64,000 nt of DNA from contig JAHDEC010000001.1 of NCBI GenBank assembly GCA_020629035.1, forward strand, positions 186,001 to 250,000, read 5' to 3'. Below, in pieces: positions 55,212 through 64,000 of this stretch (position 1 is the stretch's first letter; each line of letters starts with the position of its first letter). Made by a program: the position numbers and the translations under genes. Under the pieces are notes generated by a model. The model ran no database searches. It was given only the letters and a program-made list of their open reading frames with translations, and was not told the DNA's origin. This DNA is from Saprospiraceae bacterium (lineage in GTDB: Bacteria; Bacteroidota; Bacteroidia; Chitinophagales; Saprospiraceae).

Positions 55212-55580
55212 ATGGCGGCAGGTGATTGGAAAGATATGTTGTCGGCTATACAAGCGGGCGATATTGATTTAGTAAAATATCATTTAAAGGAGGGCGTAGA
55301 GCCTAACTATCAGCACCCTGAATTCTCTACAACGCTCTTAGTAGAAAGTATCACTTTAGAAAGATATGCCTTAGTAAAATTATTACTAGAAAATGGAGCG
55401 GATCCAAGTTTAAGAGTAGGCATCAGTCAGGACAGTCCAATACGAATGGCTAAAAAAAGCGGAAACAAAGCCATAATTCATTTAGTACAATCCTATCTTC
55501 CTTTTAAGAAAAATATCTTTGTTGTTCTAATTGAAAAATGTAGGGAGCTTGTTTTTGCCAAAAAGATGCTTCTTAGCTAG
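55212..55580 (+). CDS. Ankyrin-repeat protein
   Basis: 122 residues, cytosolic. About two and a half ankyrin repeats: DMLSAIQAGDIDLVKYHLKE near 8-27, then ESITLERYALVKLLLENGAD and SPIRMAKKSGNKAIIHLVQS. Likely a small protein-interaction module. It lies 2 bp before a DTW-domain tRNA-modification gene, so the two are probably co-transcribed; whether they interact is not known. Confidence 0.83.
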   Translation: MAAGDWKDMLSAIQAGDIDLVKYHLKEGVEPNYQHPEFSTTLLVESITLERYALVKLLLENGADPSLRVGISQDSPIRMAKKSGNKAIIHLVQSYLPFKKNIFVVLIEKCRELVFAKKMLLS

Positions 55581-55582
55581 GT

Positions 55583-56311
55583 ATGCAGAGCAAACAAGAA
55601 GAAATAAAAGACCCCAGAGTTAAATGCTATCAATGCATGAGACCTTCTAGTTCATGTATCTGTAAATACATTAAGCCCATCCAGACCAATATTCGTTTTA
55701 TTATACTTATGCATCCAAAGGAGTATAAAAAAGAAAAAAACGGAACAGGTCATATGACTAAACTTCAACTAGAAAATTCCGAAATTATCGTTGGTGTAGA
55801 TTTTACGAATAATGCAAGAGTAAATGAAATATTGGATGATGAAAGCAACCGCTCTTTTTTATTATATCCTGGTAAAAACAATTTTAATTTATCGACAAGG
55901 CGTGGTTCTGAAATAGCATCTTTTGTGGGTACGAATCCATACCTTTTTATCCTAGACGGAACCTGGCCGTGTGCTCGCAAAATGCTTAAATTGAGCACCA
56001 ATTTACAGGCATTAAAACGACTAAGTTTCGATAATACCATTCAATCGATATTTATCATTAAGCAACAACCTGCTTCTCTTTGTCTGAGTACAATAGAATC
56101 AGTGCATACCGTCTTAAATTTGCTTAAAGAGCATGGCCTTGAGGATTGTGAAACAGACGATTTTTTGTTGCCATTTAAAAAAATGATAGACTACCAAGTC
56201 GAATGCATTTTAAATCCCAACAATAACCACTATCGTCCAAGTATACAAAAAACAATTCCACTCAAAAATATGTACAAACAAAATCCCCAGGTGAGCATTA
56301 TTTATGAATAG
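55583..56311 (+). CDS. tapT: DTW-domain tRNA-uridine aminocarboxypropyltransferase
   Basis: 242 residues, cytosolic. Zinc-ribbon-like Cys cluster CYQCMRPSSSCICKYI near 13-28, then the DTW domain: FIILMHPKEYKKEKNGTGHM near 38-57, LYPGKNNFNLS near 93 and the DGTW signature in LFILDGTWPCARKMLK near 121. DTW enzymes (TapT/TuaA family) use SAM to add a 3-amino-3-carboxypropyl group to a uridine of tRNA (acp3U). Adjacent to an ankyrin gene and convergent with the GT-C gene (8-bp gap). Confidence 0.85.
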   Translation: MQSKQEEIKDPRVKCYQCMRPSSSCICKYIKPIQTNIRFIILMHPKEYKKEKNGTGHMTKLQLENSEIIVGVDFTNNARVNEILDDESNRSFLLYPGKNNFNLSTRRGSEIASFVGTNPYLFILDGTWPCARKMLKLSTNLQALKRLSFDNTIQSIFIIKQQPASLCLSTIESVHTVLNLLKEHGLEDCETDDFLLPFKKMIDYQVECILNPNNNHYRPSIQKTIPLKNMYKQNPQVSIIYE

Positions 56312-56319
56312 GGAAGTTC

Positions 56320-58080
56320 TTATGGTTCAGAAAACTCATAAAGACGTACGTTCTGAGCTTGAATTTCTTTGGAGCTTTGCGAATTATAAAAATGTATGAC
56401 AAGTTTGTCAAATGAGCAATCCGGTTTTTTAACATCTAGAAAGATATTAGCGGGTATTTCTTCTTCTAAAAACCTTTGAATTCTAATAAATCTTTCTTTG
56501 ACAATTTCATTGTCTTGATAAAACTTTAATCTCATTTGAGTCATTTTCCATGCAGTCCATTCTTTATCATTTGTCAAAAAGTTGGCTTCTAATCTAATCC
56601 ATGGTAAACTTATTGCTGGGTTCTTAATGATAAAATCATGGAATTGATTTTCCTCATTTAGAATAACAGTTGTTGTGTCACTTTCAAACAACTTTTTTAA
56701 GCCTGTCGGTTGTCCAAAAAATAATTCTTCTGTATCCAATAGCTTAAAGTACTGCTCATTTAAATTTAGCCTACCCATGGTGGCTAGATAATAGGCTTTT
56801 GTGTGTTCTTCAGTTTTAAAATAACCTCCACCATGTCCTTGGTATGTTAGCCAGATATTGAAATAAAGTCCTAATAAAATAAAAACAAAAAATAGAGATT
56901 TTAAGATTATGTTTTTACGGTCAACAAGCCTGACTAATGACACTAAGGGAAAACTTAAAATAGCATACGATTGTACCATTGCCCTTTGTCCTAAAGAACC
57001 CCCATACCACCATATATCCCATGAGTAGGTAATGTAAGTGAAAAGCAAGAAAAAGATAATAGTTGCTAGAAAAAAGGCTTTTCTAAATGAAACAAAAAAT
57101 CCTATAAGAGGAAAAATCATGAGTGGAGTATACATTAACCAGCCAGATTTGTAGCTAAAAAGTCCCTGAAGGAAATGTGGATTTAGCCAACTGAAGCCCT
57201 GATTTTCATAAGAGTAGACTATCCATTCATTAGTTACAAATTTCCAATAAAATAATTGAATAGAGCCTACTAAAAGGCAAGTTAGTATGGCCGCTAAGAT
57301 ATTACGATGTTGTCGATACAGAAAACGGATTCTATTCTTAAACCAATGGTTTTGATTGATGTCTATTTTCCACAAAACGGGTATTAGAAAACTTATGATT
57401 TCAGTAGGTCTTATTAAGGCAGCAAGACCTATGGTTCCCCCAATTAGAATACTGGTTTTTAAACTAGGATTTGTATGATATTTTTCGCTCAAGAACAGCA
57501 GAATAGCATAAAGACTAAACAAGTAATTGTGTGTCATGGCTCCATCTATCGCGCTATAATTTAAATAATTGGTTCCTAAAACGATGATAACTAAGCCCCA
57601 AAAAACGTGGCGCCTTTCAAAATATTTTAGAAGCACTTTCATCAAGAAGAACAAGCCCAAGAAACTCCAAAATAAAGCACTTAAGGAAATGAAAAATTGA
57701 TAAGGACCTGAAAAGCCATCCGATGGATACTTGCTGGATAACTTTGTGTATATATGCGCGGTAAAAAAGAATGGAGCATAAAGTATAGATTGCCCTATTG
57801 AATATTTCATTACCATATTCGATGACTGCTCGTGTTTAAACGCCTGATTTAGTTGAAAACTAGGTTTATACTTAGTTAAAATGTCAGGCATAAAAGCTAA
57901 TTGTTTTATGTCCTTATATATAAATAGTGCAGGTAGATATAGATAATAGCCAGAGACATCATGAGAAATAGTTGCCTCTGCATCGAATTTATCCCACTTA
58001 GGAAAACTAATGTGGCATACTCCTATAATTATATAGAGTGGAATTAGAATTTTAAGAAAATTGGAAACAACTAATTTCAT
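56320..58080 (-). CDS. GT-C-type membrane glycosyltransferase (GT39/ArnT-like)
   Basis: 586 residues from the ATG at 58080; a TTG 6 codons upstream is also in frame. About ten transmembrane helices. An N-terminal periplasmic loop starting ATISHDVSGYYLYLPALFIY has the Asp-containing pattern of GT-C enzymes, and a His-rich loop AIDGAMTHNYLFSLY follows. The C-terminal about 130 residues form a soluble domain (TAWKMTQMRLKFYQDNEIVK). It probably transfers a sugar from a polyprenyl-phosphate donor to an envelope lipid or protein. Confidence 0.72.
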   Translation of the reverse strand: MKLVVSNFLKILIPLYIIIGVCHISFPKWDKFDAEATISHDVSGYYLYLPALFIYKDIKQLAFMPDILTKYKPSFQLNQAFKHEQSSNMVMKYSIGQSILYAPFFFTAHIYTKLSSKYPSDGFSGPYQFFISLSALFWSFLGLFFLMKVLLKYFERRHVFWGLVIIVLGTNYLNYSAIDGAMTHNYLFSLYAILLFLSEKYHTNPSLKTSILIGGTIGLAALIRPTEIISFLIPVLWKIDINQNHWFKNRIRFLYRQHRNILAAILTCLLVGSIQLFYWKFVTNEWIVYSYENQGFSWLNPHFLQGLFSYKSGWLMYTPLMIFPLIGFFVSFRKAFFLATIIFFLLFTYITYSWDIWWYGGSLGQRAMVQSYAILSFPLVSLVRLVDRKNIILKSLFFVFILLGLYFNIWLTYQGHGGGYFKTEEHTKAYYLATMGRLNLNEQYFKLLDTEELFFGQPTGLKKLFESDTTTVILNEENQFHDFIIKNPAISLPWIRLEANFLTNDKEWTAWKMTQMRLKFYQDNEIVKERFIRIQRFLEEEIPANIFLDVKKPDCSFDKLVIHFYNSQSSKEIQAQNVRLYEFSEP

Positions 58081-58222
58081 TAATCTTCCTTTTTTCAATT
58101 TTGATTATGAAGTAAATTCGGGGTGGTCTATTAAGTTAAGTATTTTCTTTTGTTTCTAAGAATTTAGGTAGATTTAACTAAAACTTGCTGATATTATGGT
58201 TTAAAGTGCTTTTGTATTCCTG

Positions 58223-58255
58223 AGGCTAATCTCAGCTTCCAGCTGAGAATGTTTA
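58223..58255. repeat. REP-like palindromic element, copy 2
   Basis: 33 bp matching 54369-54401 in the same orientation; arms ATCTCAGCT (58229-58237) and AGCTGAGA (58241-58248) with a TCC loop. It lies in the 311-bp divergent spacer between the GT-C and GH1 genes, where no other feature was seen. Confidence 0.7.
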
Positions 58256-58391
58256 TAAATAAATATCGACCAAAATGCACCACCGCCTCAGAAGAATCTA
58301 ATGGTTAATTAACTTGGCTTAAAGCTTAAATGGAACATAAAATAAAAAATACAATACCAGTAAACTTTATACCTTAGTAAAAAGCATAACA

Positions 58392-59663
58392 TTGACCAAA
58401 AAAACATTCCCTGACAATTTCATTTTCGGTGCCGCCACCGCCTCACTACAAATCGAAGGTGGTGACAGGAACAACTCATGGTATGACTGGTGCGAAGCAA
58501 AGAAAATACCTAACGGCGATCACTGTATCGAAGCCAATGACCACTGGAATAGGATAGCAGAGGATGTACAGCTGATGAAGGACCTAAATTTGACGGGCTA
58601 TCGATTAAGTATCGAATGGTCTCGAATTCAGCCAACTAAAGAAACTTGGGATGAAGCAGCTATTCAGCACTATCGGGATGAAATAATACAACTAAAACAA
58701 GCAGGCATCGAACCTATGGTTACCCTGCATCATTTTTCTAATCCATCTTGGTTTGAAAAACAAAATGCTTGGTTAAATAAGGAATGTATTCCTTTGTTTT
58801 TAGCATATACAGAATTCGTGGTTAAGCATCTCGGAGACCTAGTTTCGCATTGGGTAACCATAAACGAACCCAATGTTTATTTGATGATGGGTTACTTTGT
58901 AGGGATATTTCCACCTGGAAAAGAAGGGGATATAAAAAGCTATCTAAAAGGTGCAAAACATATGATTGCTGCCCACTGCCAATCCTACACACTTATTCAT
59001 AAATTACGAAACGACATTGGCAAAAAAGACACCCAAATCGGAGCGGCTTTACACCTTAGAGTATTTGATGTTTCCAAGCATTCTTTCTTAGCAAAAATCT
59101 CACAGAAGATCTGCTACTTCTTGTTCCAAGACCTATTTTTTAATGGCATGTTGCATGGAAAATGGTTTGGAAGGAAGCTCCATAAAGGTACCTTCTTTGA
59201 TTATCTAGGCATTAATTATTACTCGAGAGATATCCTTAAACCGAATATAAAAGCATTCCCCATTTTTGCTGATATCACCAAGCCCGAAGGCTGTGAAGTA
59301 AATGATTTAGATTGGGAAATTTATCCAGAAGGACTAGCTCGAGTGATTAGGAAATATTATGAAAAATGTAAGCTTCCTATACATATAACCGAGAATGGAA
59401 TAGCAGACAGCATTGACCAACAAAGAAAAAAATACCTGCATGATCACCTGAACGCAGTGCATACTTGCATTCAAGAAGGCATTCCAGTTAAGGGATATTT
59501 TCACTGGACCCTAATCGATAATTTCGAGTGGATGGAAGGTTATGAAGCCAGGTTTGGATTATATGCCCATGATGTGGCAACACAAGAGCGAAGCCTCCGA
59601 GCTAGCGGCAAGTACTACAGTAAAATTTGTAAAAGCAAGCAATTATTGCCCCTGAATACGTGA
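58392..59663 (+). CDS. GH1 beta-glucosidase-like enzyme
   Basis: 423 residues from a TTG start, no signal peptide, so cytosolic. GH1 landmarks: FIFGAATASLQIEGG near 11, YRLSIEWSRIQPT near 71, acid/base Glu159 in VTINEPNVY, nucleophile Glu334 in ITENGIAD and WTLIDNFEWMEGYEARFGLY near 376. Slightly shorter than typical GH1 enzymes (about 450). A retaining beta-glucosidase, beta-galactosidase or 6-phospho-beta-glucosidase cannot be told apart. Its 3' end overlaps the convergent DUF6089 gene by 21 bp. Confidence 0.9.
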   Translation: MTKKTFPDNFIFGAATASLQIEGGDRNNSWYDWCEAKKIPNGDHCIEANDHWNRIAEDVQLMKDLNLTGYRLSIEWSRIQPTKETWDEAAIQHYRDEIIQLKQAGIEPMVTLHHFSNPSWFEKQNAWLNKECIPLFLAYTEFVVKHLGDLVSHWVTINEPNVYLMMGYFVGIFPPGKEGDIKSYLKGAKHMIAAHCQSYTLIHKLRNDIGKKDTQIGAALHLRVFDVSKHSFLAKISQKICYFLFQDLFFNGMLHGKWFGRKLHKGTFFDYLGINYYSRDILKPNIKAFPIFADITKPEGCEVNDLDWEIYPEGLARVIRKYYEKCKLPIHITENGIADSIDQQRKKYLHDHLNAVHTCIQEGIPVKGYFHWTLIDNFEWMEGYEARFGLYAHDVATQERSLRASGKYYSKICKSKQLLPLNT

Positions 59664-60464
59664 AATGGGTGGACAATTTAGACGACCAAAATAGCGCATG
59701 ATACTAATGCCTATAAAGTGATAAGAATCATTGCTTGTAGAGTCACCTCTTTGTGTTCCAGGATTGCCGAAATCGGGCATTTCTGAACGATTAGAAAGCA
59801 AAACTGCATCAGCTCCACGGTCTGCCATAAGCTGATTATAATCGGGGTAAACACCGCTCACATCATCTAAGTAATCTGAGAAAAGTGACCTGGAACTAAC
59901 AAAAATGTTTAAACTCCATTTCCTGCTTATATCCCACTTCCATCCTATACCATACGCTAGGCCGAAACTGAAAAAATTGTATTCTTGTCCTGGTAATTGA
60001 CCTTCCGTTCCTTGTTCTCTAAGCGCTACTTTATTACCATTTAAGGTAGTCATCGGATTAAATCTAAAGAAATTAAATCCTCCAAAAATATAAGGGGTAT
60101 AATACTCAGTAGCACTGCCATGGATGTATGGAAAGAAATTGAATTCGACCACTGCGGCAGCGTCATAAACATCTGAATAAAAATTAAGATTTCTTAGTTG
60201 TTGGAAACTGTTATTTGATTTAGCATCATTAGCCCTAACTCTTCCATAGTTAATGGATCCAGTAGCTGAAATTCTATGGTTAAAATTGAATCTTCCAATA
60301 ACCCCTCCAGCTGCACCAGGTAAACTTAAATCATACTCAGTATTCAAATCGCCCAAATACCAGCTACCACCTGCCCAAGCACCTAATTCCAAACCTCGCT
60401 GACCTTGCAAGTTTTGCAATCCAAACACACATAAAAAAATAAGTAATAAACAGCTATTTTTCAT
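59643..60464 (-). CDS. DUF6089 outer-membrane beta-barrel protein
   Basis: 273 residues, signal peptide of about 21 (ends NLQGQ). N-terminal LELGAWAGGSWYLGDLN and the barrel strands with FNFNHRISATGSINYGRVRA, YTPYIFGGFNFFRFNP and YHFIGISIMRYFGRLNCPP match DUF6089, a Bacteroidota outer-membrane barrel family of unknown function. The FDYL-like DDVSGVYPDYNQL loop near 198 is also typical. Confidence 0.83.
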   Translation of the reverse strand: MKNSCLLLIFLCVFGLQNLQGQRGLELGAWAGGSWYLGDLNTEYDLSLPGAAGGVIGRFNFNHRISATGSINYGRVRANDAKSNNSFQQLRNLNFYSDVYDAAAVVEFNFFPYIHGSATEYYTPYIFGGFNFFRFNPMTTLNGNKVALREQGTEGQLPGQEYNFFSFGLAYGIGWKWDISRKWSLNIFVSSRSLFSDYLDDVSGVYPDYNQLMADRGADAVLLSNRSEMPDFGNPGTQRGDSTSNDSYHFIGISIMRYFGRLNCPPISRIQGQ

Positions 60465-60662
60465 AACGATACATAAAACGATGGAACATTAATATTAATT
60501 ATACAAAGTGCTAAAGAATCTCAGGAAAGGTCAATAGACCACAAATTTACAATTTTTAGCCTTTATTAAAATATTTTACAACGATTGTCAATCGAAATCC
60601 TGCGGACATGGAGGACTTAAGATTTATCCATACATTTACAAGGACTAATAAAATGAACTAAT

Positions 60663-62081
60663 ATGCAGATTAAGTTTTGTGGAGCAGCAAGAGAAGTAAC
60701 AGGAAGTTCCCATCTCATTACCTTAGAGGATGGATATAGAATCTTGCTAGATTGTGGCTTAAATCAAGGAAGAGGAAAACACGTGTGGGATTTTAATAAT
60801 CGATGGGAGTTTGATCCCGCGACAGTAGATGCTGTCGTTTTGTCTCATGCACATATCGATCACACAGGTCGAATTCCCCAACTGGTGAAAGATGGTTTTA
60901 GAGGAGATATCCACTGTACTCACGCAACTCGATCTTTATGTTCGATCATGTTATTAGATAGCGCTAAAATCCAAGAGCGAGACGTCGAATGGCACAATAA
61001 AAAGGAGCAGAAGAAGGCACATAATCAACGAAGAAAAGCTAAAGCACCAAGGGTCCCTTTATACACGAGTGCGGATGTGCCACCAGCCATGGCATTATTT
61101 GCGGGACATGCTTATAATCGTTGGTTTAAAATTAGTCAGCATGTAGAAGTGAAATACCAGGATATGGGACATATCCTGGGAAGCGCCTCTGTACAGCTTA
61201 GATTTAAAGAAGGCACTAAATGGATGAATGTAGGATTTACCGGAGATATTGGGAGACCTGATAGACCCATCCTAAGAGATCCTCAAATTATGGAACCGAT
61301 GGATTATCTTATCTGTGAATCAACCTATGGAAATAGAGACCATGAATCGACTCCTGAGCAATCAGACGAATTGCTAAGAGTGATTAAAGAAACTTGCCTT
61401 GAAAAGAAAGGAAAATTGATTATTCCTGCTTTTTCTGTGGGTCGTACCCAAGAGATTGTTTACATGATGGATAAGATGGAAAATGCAGGTTTACTGCCTA
61501 GAATCCCTGTATTTGTAGATAGTCCTCTAGCGGTAAACGCCACAACAGTTTTCGGAGTACACCCTGAATGTTATGATGATAATCTTAATGAATACATGCT
61601 TCGGGATGAAAATCCATTTGGGTTTAATAACCTCACCTACATTCGAGAAGTAGCTGATAGTAAAGCGCTAAACGCTCGAAAAGAACCCGCTATTATTATT
61701 AGTTCGTCAGGCATGATGAATGCCGGAAGAGTGAAGCATCATTTATATAATAGTATCCAAGATCCTAATAATACAATACTTATAGTGGGATATTGTGCTC
61801 CAGAGACTCCAGGAGGACAATTAAGAAACGGACGTAAACAACTAACTATATTTGGTGACCGTTTAGATGTTAGGGCAGAAATTAAAATCATGGACTCTTT
61901 CTCTGCTCATGCTGATCGAGGAGAAATGAAAGCATTTTTGCAAAATCAAAAAGAAAGCCTTAAAAAACTATTTCTAGTTCATGGAGTATATGAATCTCAA
62001 CAAGCATTTAAGTCGTATTTAGAAGAAGACGGTTTTAGCGACATTCATATTCCTGAGCTGGGCCAAGAATTTTACACCTAA
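60663..62081 (+). CDS. MBL-fold RNA-metabolising hydrolase (CPSF/RMMBL type)
   Basis: 472 residues, cytosolic. Metallo-beta-lactamase motif SHAHIDHTGR with His62, His64, Asp66 and His67; further zinc ligands in DMGHILGSASV and GFTGDIGRPD; a beta-CASP region (VGRTQEIVYMMDKMENAG, VDSPLAVNATTVF) and an RMMBL end with MDSFSAHADRGEMKAFL and FLVHGVYESQQAF. This is the architecture of Ysh1/CPSF-73-like nucleases. The likely role is RNA or DNA end processing. Confidence 0.9.
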   Translation: MQIKFCGAAREVTGSSHLITLEDGYRILLDCGLNQGRGKHVWDFNNRWEFDPATVDAVVLSHAHIDHTGRIPQLVKDGFRGDIHCTHATRSLCSIMLLDSAKIQERDVEWHNKKEQKKAHNQRRKAKAPRVPLYTSADVPPAMALFAGHAYNRWFKISQHVEVKYQDMGHILGSASVQLRFKEGTKWMNVGFTGDIGRPDRPILRDPQIMEPMDYLICESTYGNRDHESTPEQSDELLRVIKETCLEKKGKLIIPAFSVGRTQEIVYMMDKMENAGLLPRIPVFVDSPLAVNATTVFGVHPECYDDNLNEYMLRDENPFGFNNLTYIREVADSKALNARKEPAIIISSSGMMNAGRVKHHLYNSIQDPNNTILIVGYCAPETPGGQLRNGRKQLTIFGDRLDVRAEIKIMDSFSAHADRGEMKAFLQNQKESLKKLFLVHGVYESQQAFKSYLEEDGFSDIHIPELGQEFYT

Positions 62082-62092
62082 TCTAAACCAAC

Positions 62093-63604
62093 ATGAATCT
62101 TTTTAGTCGCTTCCTTTTTTTATTCATTGTGTTCAGTGTTTGTTCGTGTGGCAAAGTGGACACTGTTTCACTTGATGCAAGTGGTCAGGCTTGGGCAATC
62201 CCACTAATTAATACCACTTTTGCCATTTTAGATGCTGGGGAAAATCCAAGTGATAATGTGGTGGTCGAGATTGATTCGGAGGATCATATAGTAGTTAAAT
62301 ATGAAGGCGAAGTGTTATACGAAAATACGGCGGATATCTTTTTTCCCTTTCCCATCATTAGTTATTTCCCAGTCTTGGATTCTGTGGCGCCTTTAGCGTT
62401 TCCACTACCTAACGAAGATATTATTATTGAAAAAGCTTTATTTGCCGATTTTACTGAGATGCGCTTCCGCTTTATGTCGACTGAAACCGAAGATTTAGAT
62501 ATTAAGGTGACTATTCCAGAATTTACTAAAGATGGCGAAGTATTTGAGACCAATGTCTTTTTACCTTATGAAGGAGAGGACACAACAAAACTTGAAACGG
62601 CCAATTATAATATGGATGATTGGTTATTCACGGGTAATGACAATTCGTTTTATGTCAATTATGATGCACGTAATGCTGCAGGTGAACGCATACTAATTGA
62701 CTCAGTGCATATGTATGTAAAAGCTATCCATTTTAAATTTGGACAAGGGTTTTTTGGCCAACGACCGTTTAATATAAAAAAGGACATTATCGAAGTAGGT
62801 ATTTTCCAAAAATGGTTGAGTGGTGGCTTTACTTTTGAAGAACCAAAAGTTACTATGTTGATTGAAAACTCATTTGGATTTCCTGTGAGAGCTTTGTTTA
62901 ATGCCATAGAATTAACGTCAATAAATGATAATGTCTTCTTTTTGGAGAGTGATATATTGATGGACGGGATTGACTTTAATTATCCTAGCCTAGATGAGAT
63001 GGGTGAAGTAAAGTATACTTCTTTCGATTTTACAGTGGATAACTCAAATATTAATGAAATTTTCAACGAAAAAACCAAGAACGTTTACTACGATTTAGAG
63101 GCTATTACCAATGCTCAAGATGAACCCATTATTGGTTTTTTCAGAGAAGATAGCTATTACAAGGTTGATATTGCGGTCGAAGTTCCCATGCATCTAAAGG
63201 CTAACGAACTGGTACTAACAGATACAGTGGATGTCGATTTATCAGAAGATATCGGAAATGTGAAGTCTATAGATTTAGTTTGGAATATCAGAAATGCTTT
63301 TCCAATCAACACAGAATTTCAAACTGTTTTTTTAGATGGATCGGGCAATCAAATATTAGCTTATCCTGCTAATGATTGGATTGAAATTGTGGGTACCTCA
63401 TCCAGTGAAGAAGGCTTGAGTGAAGTTGATTCTCAAAACTTTAGAACCAGCTTGAACAAAGATCAAATAGAAGCTTTAAAAATGGCGAAGAAAATCGCAG
63501 TTTTAGGGCGATTCAATTCTGCAGGTGTGGCTAACGGCGAGAGTATTTGGCTCACATCACAACAAGCTATCGAATTAAATATAGGATTGGATGCAAGATT
63601 TTAA
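62093..63604 (+). CDS. Large lipoprotein preceding a DUF5723-like gene
   Basis: 503 residues with a lipoprotein signal (VCSC, Cys19) and a beta-rich mature region (AWAIPLINTTFAILDAGENP; SDILMDGIDFNYPSLDEM; FPINTEFQTVFLDGSG). No domain recognised. Its stop overlaps the start of the next gene by 14 bp, so the two are coupled. Pairs of such a lipoprotein with a DUF5723-like outer-membrane protein recur in this phylum, from memory, and suggest an envelope complex of unknown role. Confidence 0.65.
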   Translation: MNLFSRFLFLFIVFSVCSCGKVDTVSLDASGQAWAIPLINTTFAILDAGENPSDNVVVEIDSEDHIVVKYEGEVLYENTADIFFPFPIISYFPVLDSVAPLAFPLPNEDIIIEKALFADFTEMRFRFMSTETEDLDIKVTIPEFTKDGEVFETNVFLPYEGEDTTKLETANYNMDDWLFTGNDNSFYVNYDARNAAGERILIDSVHMYVKAIHFKFGQGFFGQRPFNIKKDIIEVGIFQKWLSGGFTFEEPKVTMLIENSFGFPVRALFNAIELTSINDNVFFLESDILMDGIDFNYPSLDEMGEVKYTSFDFTVDNSNINEIFNEKTKNVYYDLEAITNAQDEPIIGFFREDSYYKVDIAVEVPMHLKANELVLTDTVDVDLSEDIGNVKSIDLVWNIRNAFPINTEFQTVFLDGSGNQILAYPANDWIEIVGTSSSEEGLSEVDSQNFRTSLNKDQIEALKMAKKIAVLGRFNSAGVANGESIWLTSQQAIELNIGLDARF

Positions 63605-64000
63605 ATTCAGCTTAGTCCTTATTGGTGCTTTAGTTTTTTTGCCAATGTTGTGTTTTGCACAAAATCCACTTTTGCAAAAGGTTATGATTGAAAGAGTTGA
63701 GCAAGACTCTTCAAATTGGCACATACAGTTACCTAGTGTTAGTGTGGTGAGCGAACAAAGTCCAGAAGCATTAACCAGTTGGATTACTCAAGAAGACGGA
63801 AATTTGTTATTTAGTTTTAGTGAAATTCCATCATTAAACAAGGATTTTATTTGGCATACTTGGGCTAACTATAGATACTTAGGTTTAGCATATACACGTG
63901 GTAATTTTACTATTGGTTTAGATATTTGCAAGCAAATAGAATCACACCACCAATTTAGTGATGAGTGGTTCGAATTAGTAAAATTCGGAAATATTCCATT
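63591..64000 (+). CDS. DUF5723-like envelope protein, 3' end outside window
   Basis: 136 codons from ATG 63591 to the window edge. Signal peptide of about 23 residues ends in MLCFA-QN. Mature part: SLNKDFIWHTWANYRYLGLA and YTRGNFTIGLDICKQIESHH, then QFSDEWFELVKFGN, in the style of DUF5723 outer-membrane barrels (a GLDI/Y strand, then a helix with repeated W/L positions). Partial, so assignment is tentative. Confidence 0.5.
   Translation, partial: MQDFKFSLVLIGALVFLPMLCFAQNPLLQKVMIERVEQDSSNWHIQLPSVSVVSEQSPEALTSWITQEDGNLLFSFSEIPSLNKDFIWHTWANYRYLGLAYTRGNFTIGLDICKQIESHHQFSDEWFELVKFGNIP

Noticed and set aside
1-64000. tRNA, rRNA or CRISPR loci
   Set aside because: No T-loop GTTCGA-type cloverleaf, conserved rRNA segment, or regularly spaced repeat array was seen by eye in the intergenic regions; a covariance search would settle this.

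Overview
This window looks like a chromosomal stretch of an AT-rich member of the phylum Bacteroidota. The evidence is: several secreted proteins with Type IX secretion (T9SS) C-terminal sorting domains, many short-signal lipoproteins, families largely confined to the phylum (DUF4199, DUF6089, DUF5723-like, DUF6503-like), and promoter boxes of the TTTG / TAnnTTTG type. The gene style (sigma factor, TPR anti-sigma and CHAT protein together; MopE-type Cys-Asp repeats; large T9SS adhesin-like proteins) recalls Saprospiraceae/Lewinellaceae, but that placement is inference. No rRNA, tRNA, CRISPR array or intact insertion sequence was seen.

Layout. 1-8.5 kb: a truncated membrane gene, a DUF6503-like lipoprotein, an alginate-lyase-family lipoprotein, a DNA-alkylation-repair gene broken by one in-frame TAG, DUF1801, a lyase-like lipoprotein, a WG-repeat lipoprotein, and an SDR / membrane protein / AraC operon with a candidate AraC operator. 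8.5-16 kb: a minus-strand run of secreted or lipid-anchored proteins, including a 1201-residue mosaic T9SS protein and a lipoprotein that seems to need an ATT start. 16-19.2 kb: two small membrane proteins followed by a LytS/LytTR two-component pair. 19-34.3 kb: mostly housekeeping and phylum-typical genes: OmpA-like, glutaryl-CoA dehydrogenase, folB, DUF4197, a T9SS protein with its lipoprotein partner, CPBP protease, PcrA helicase, glpD.

34.4-51 kb is the most coherent accessory region. A nucleotidyltransferase, two paralogous B12-binding radical SAM enzymes, a methyltransferase, one GT2 and two GT4 glycosyltransferases, a sulfotransferase and a Wzy-like polymerase/ligase with TPRs suggest synthesis of a modified, possibly sulfated, surface glycan. 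Between the two radical SAM genes sits a second module: an ECF-like sigma factor, a membrane TPR anti-sigma-like protein, a secreted TPR-CHAT protease-like lipoprotein, and two divergent envelope genes, one with an HExxH motif. This looks like an envelope-facing regulated protease system and is the best candidate for undescribed biology.

51-64 kb: a cytoplasmic GH36 alpha-galactosidase with an MFS/GPH sugar symporter, a small lipoprotein beside a decayed T9SS gene flanked by direct repeats, an ankyrin/DTW pair, a GT-C membrane transferase, a GH1 beta-glucosidase, a DUF6089 barrel, an MBL-fold RNase-like protein, and a lipoprotein / DUF5723-like pair cut by the window end. Two copies of a 33-bp palindrome-containing element lie at 54.4 and 58.2 kb.
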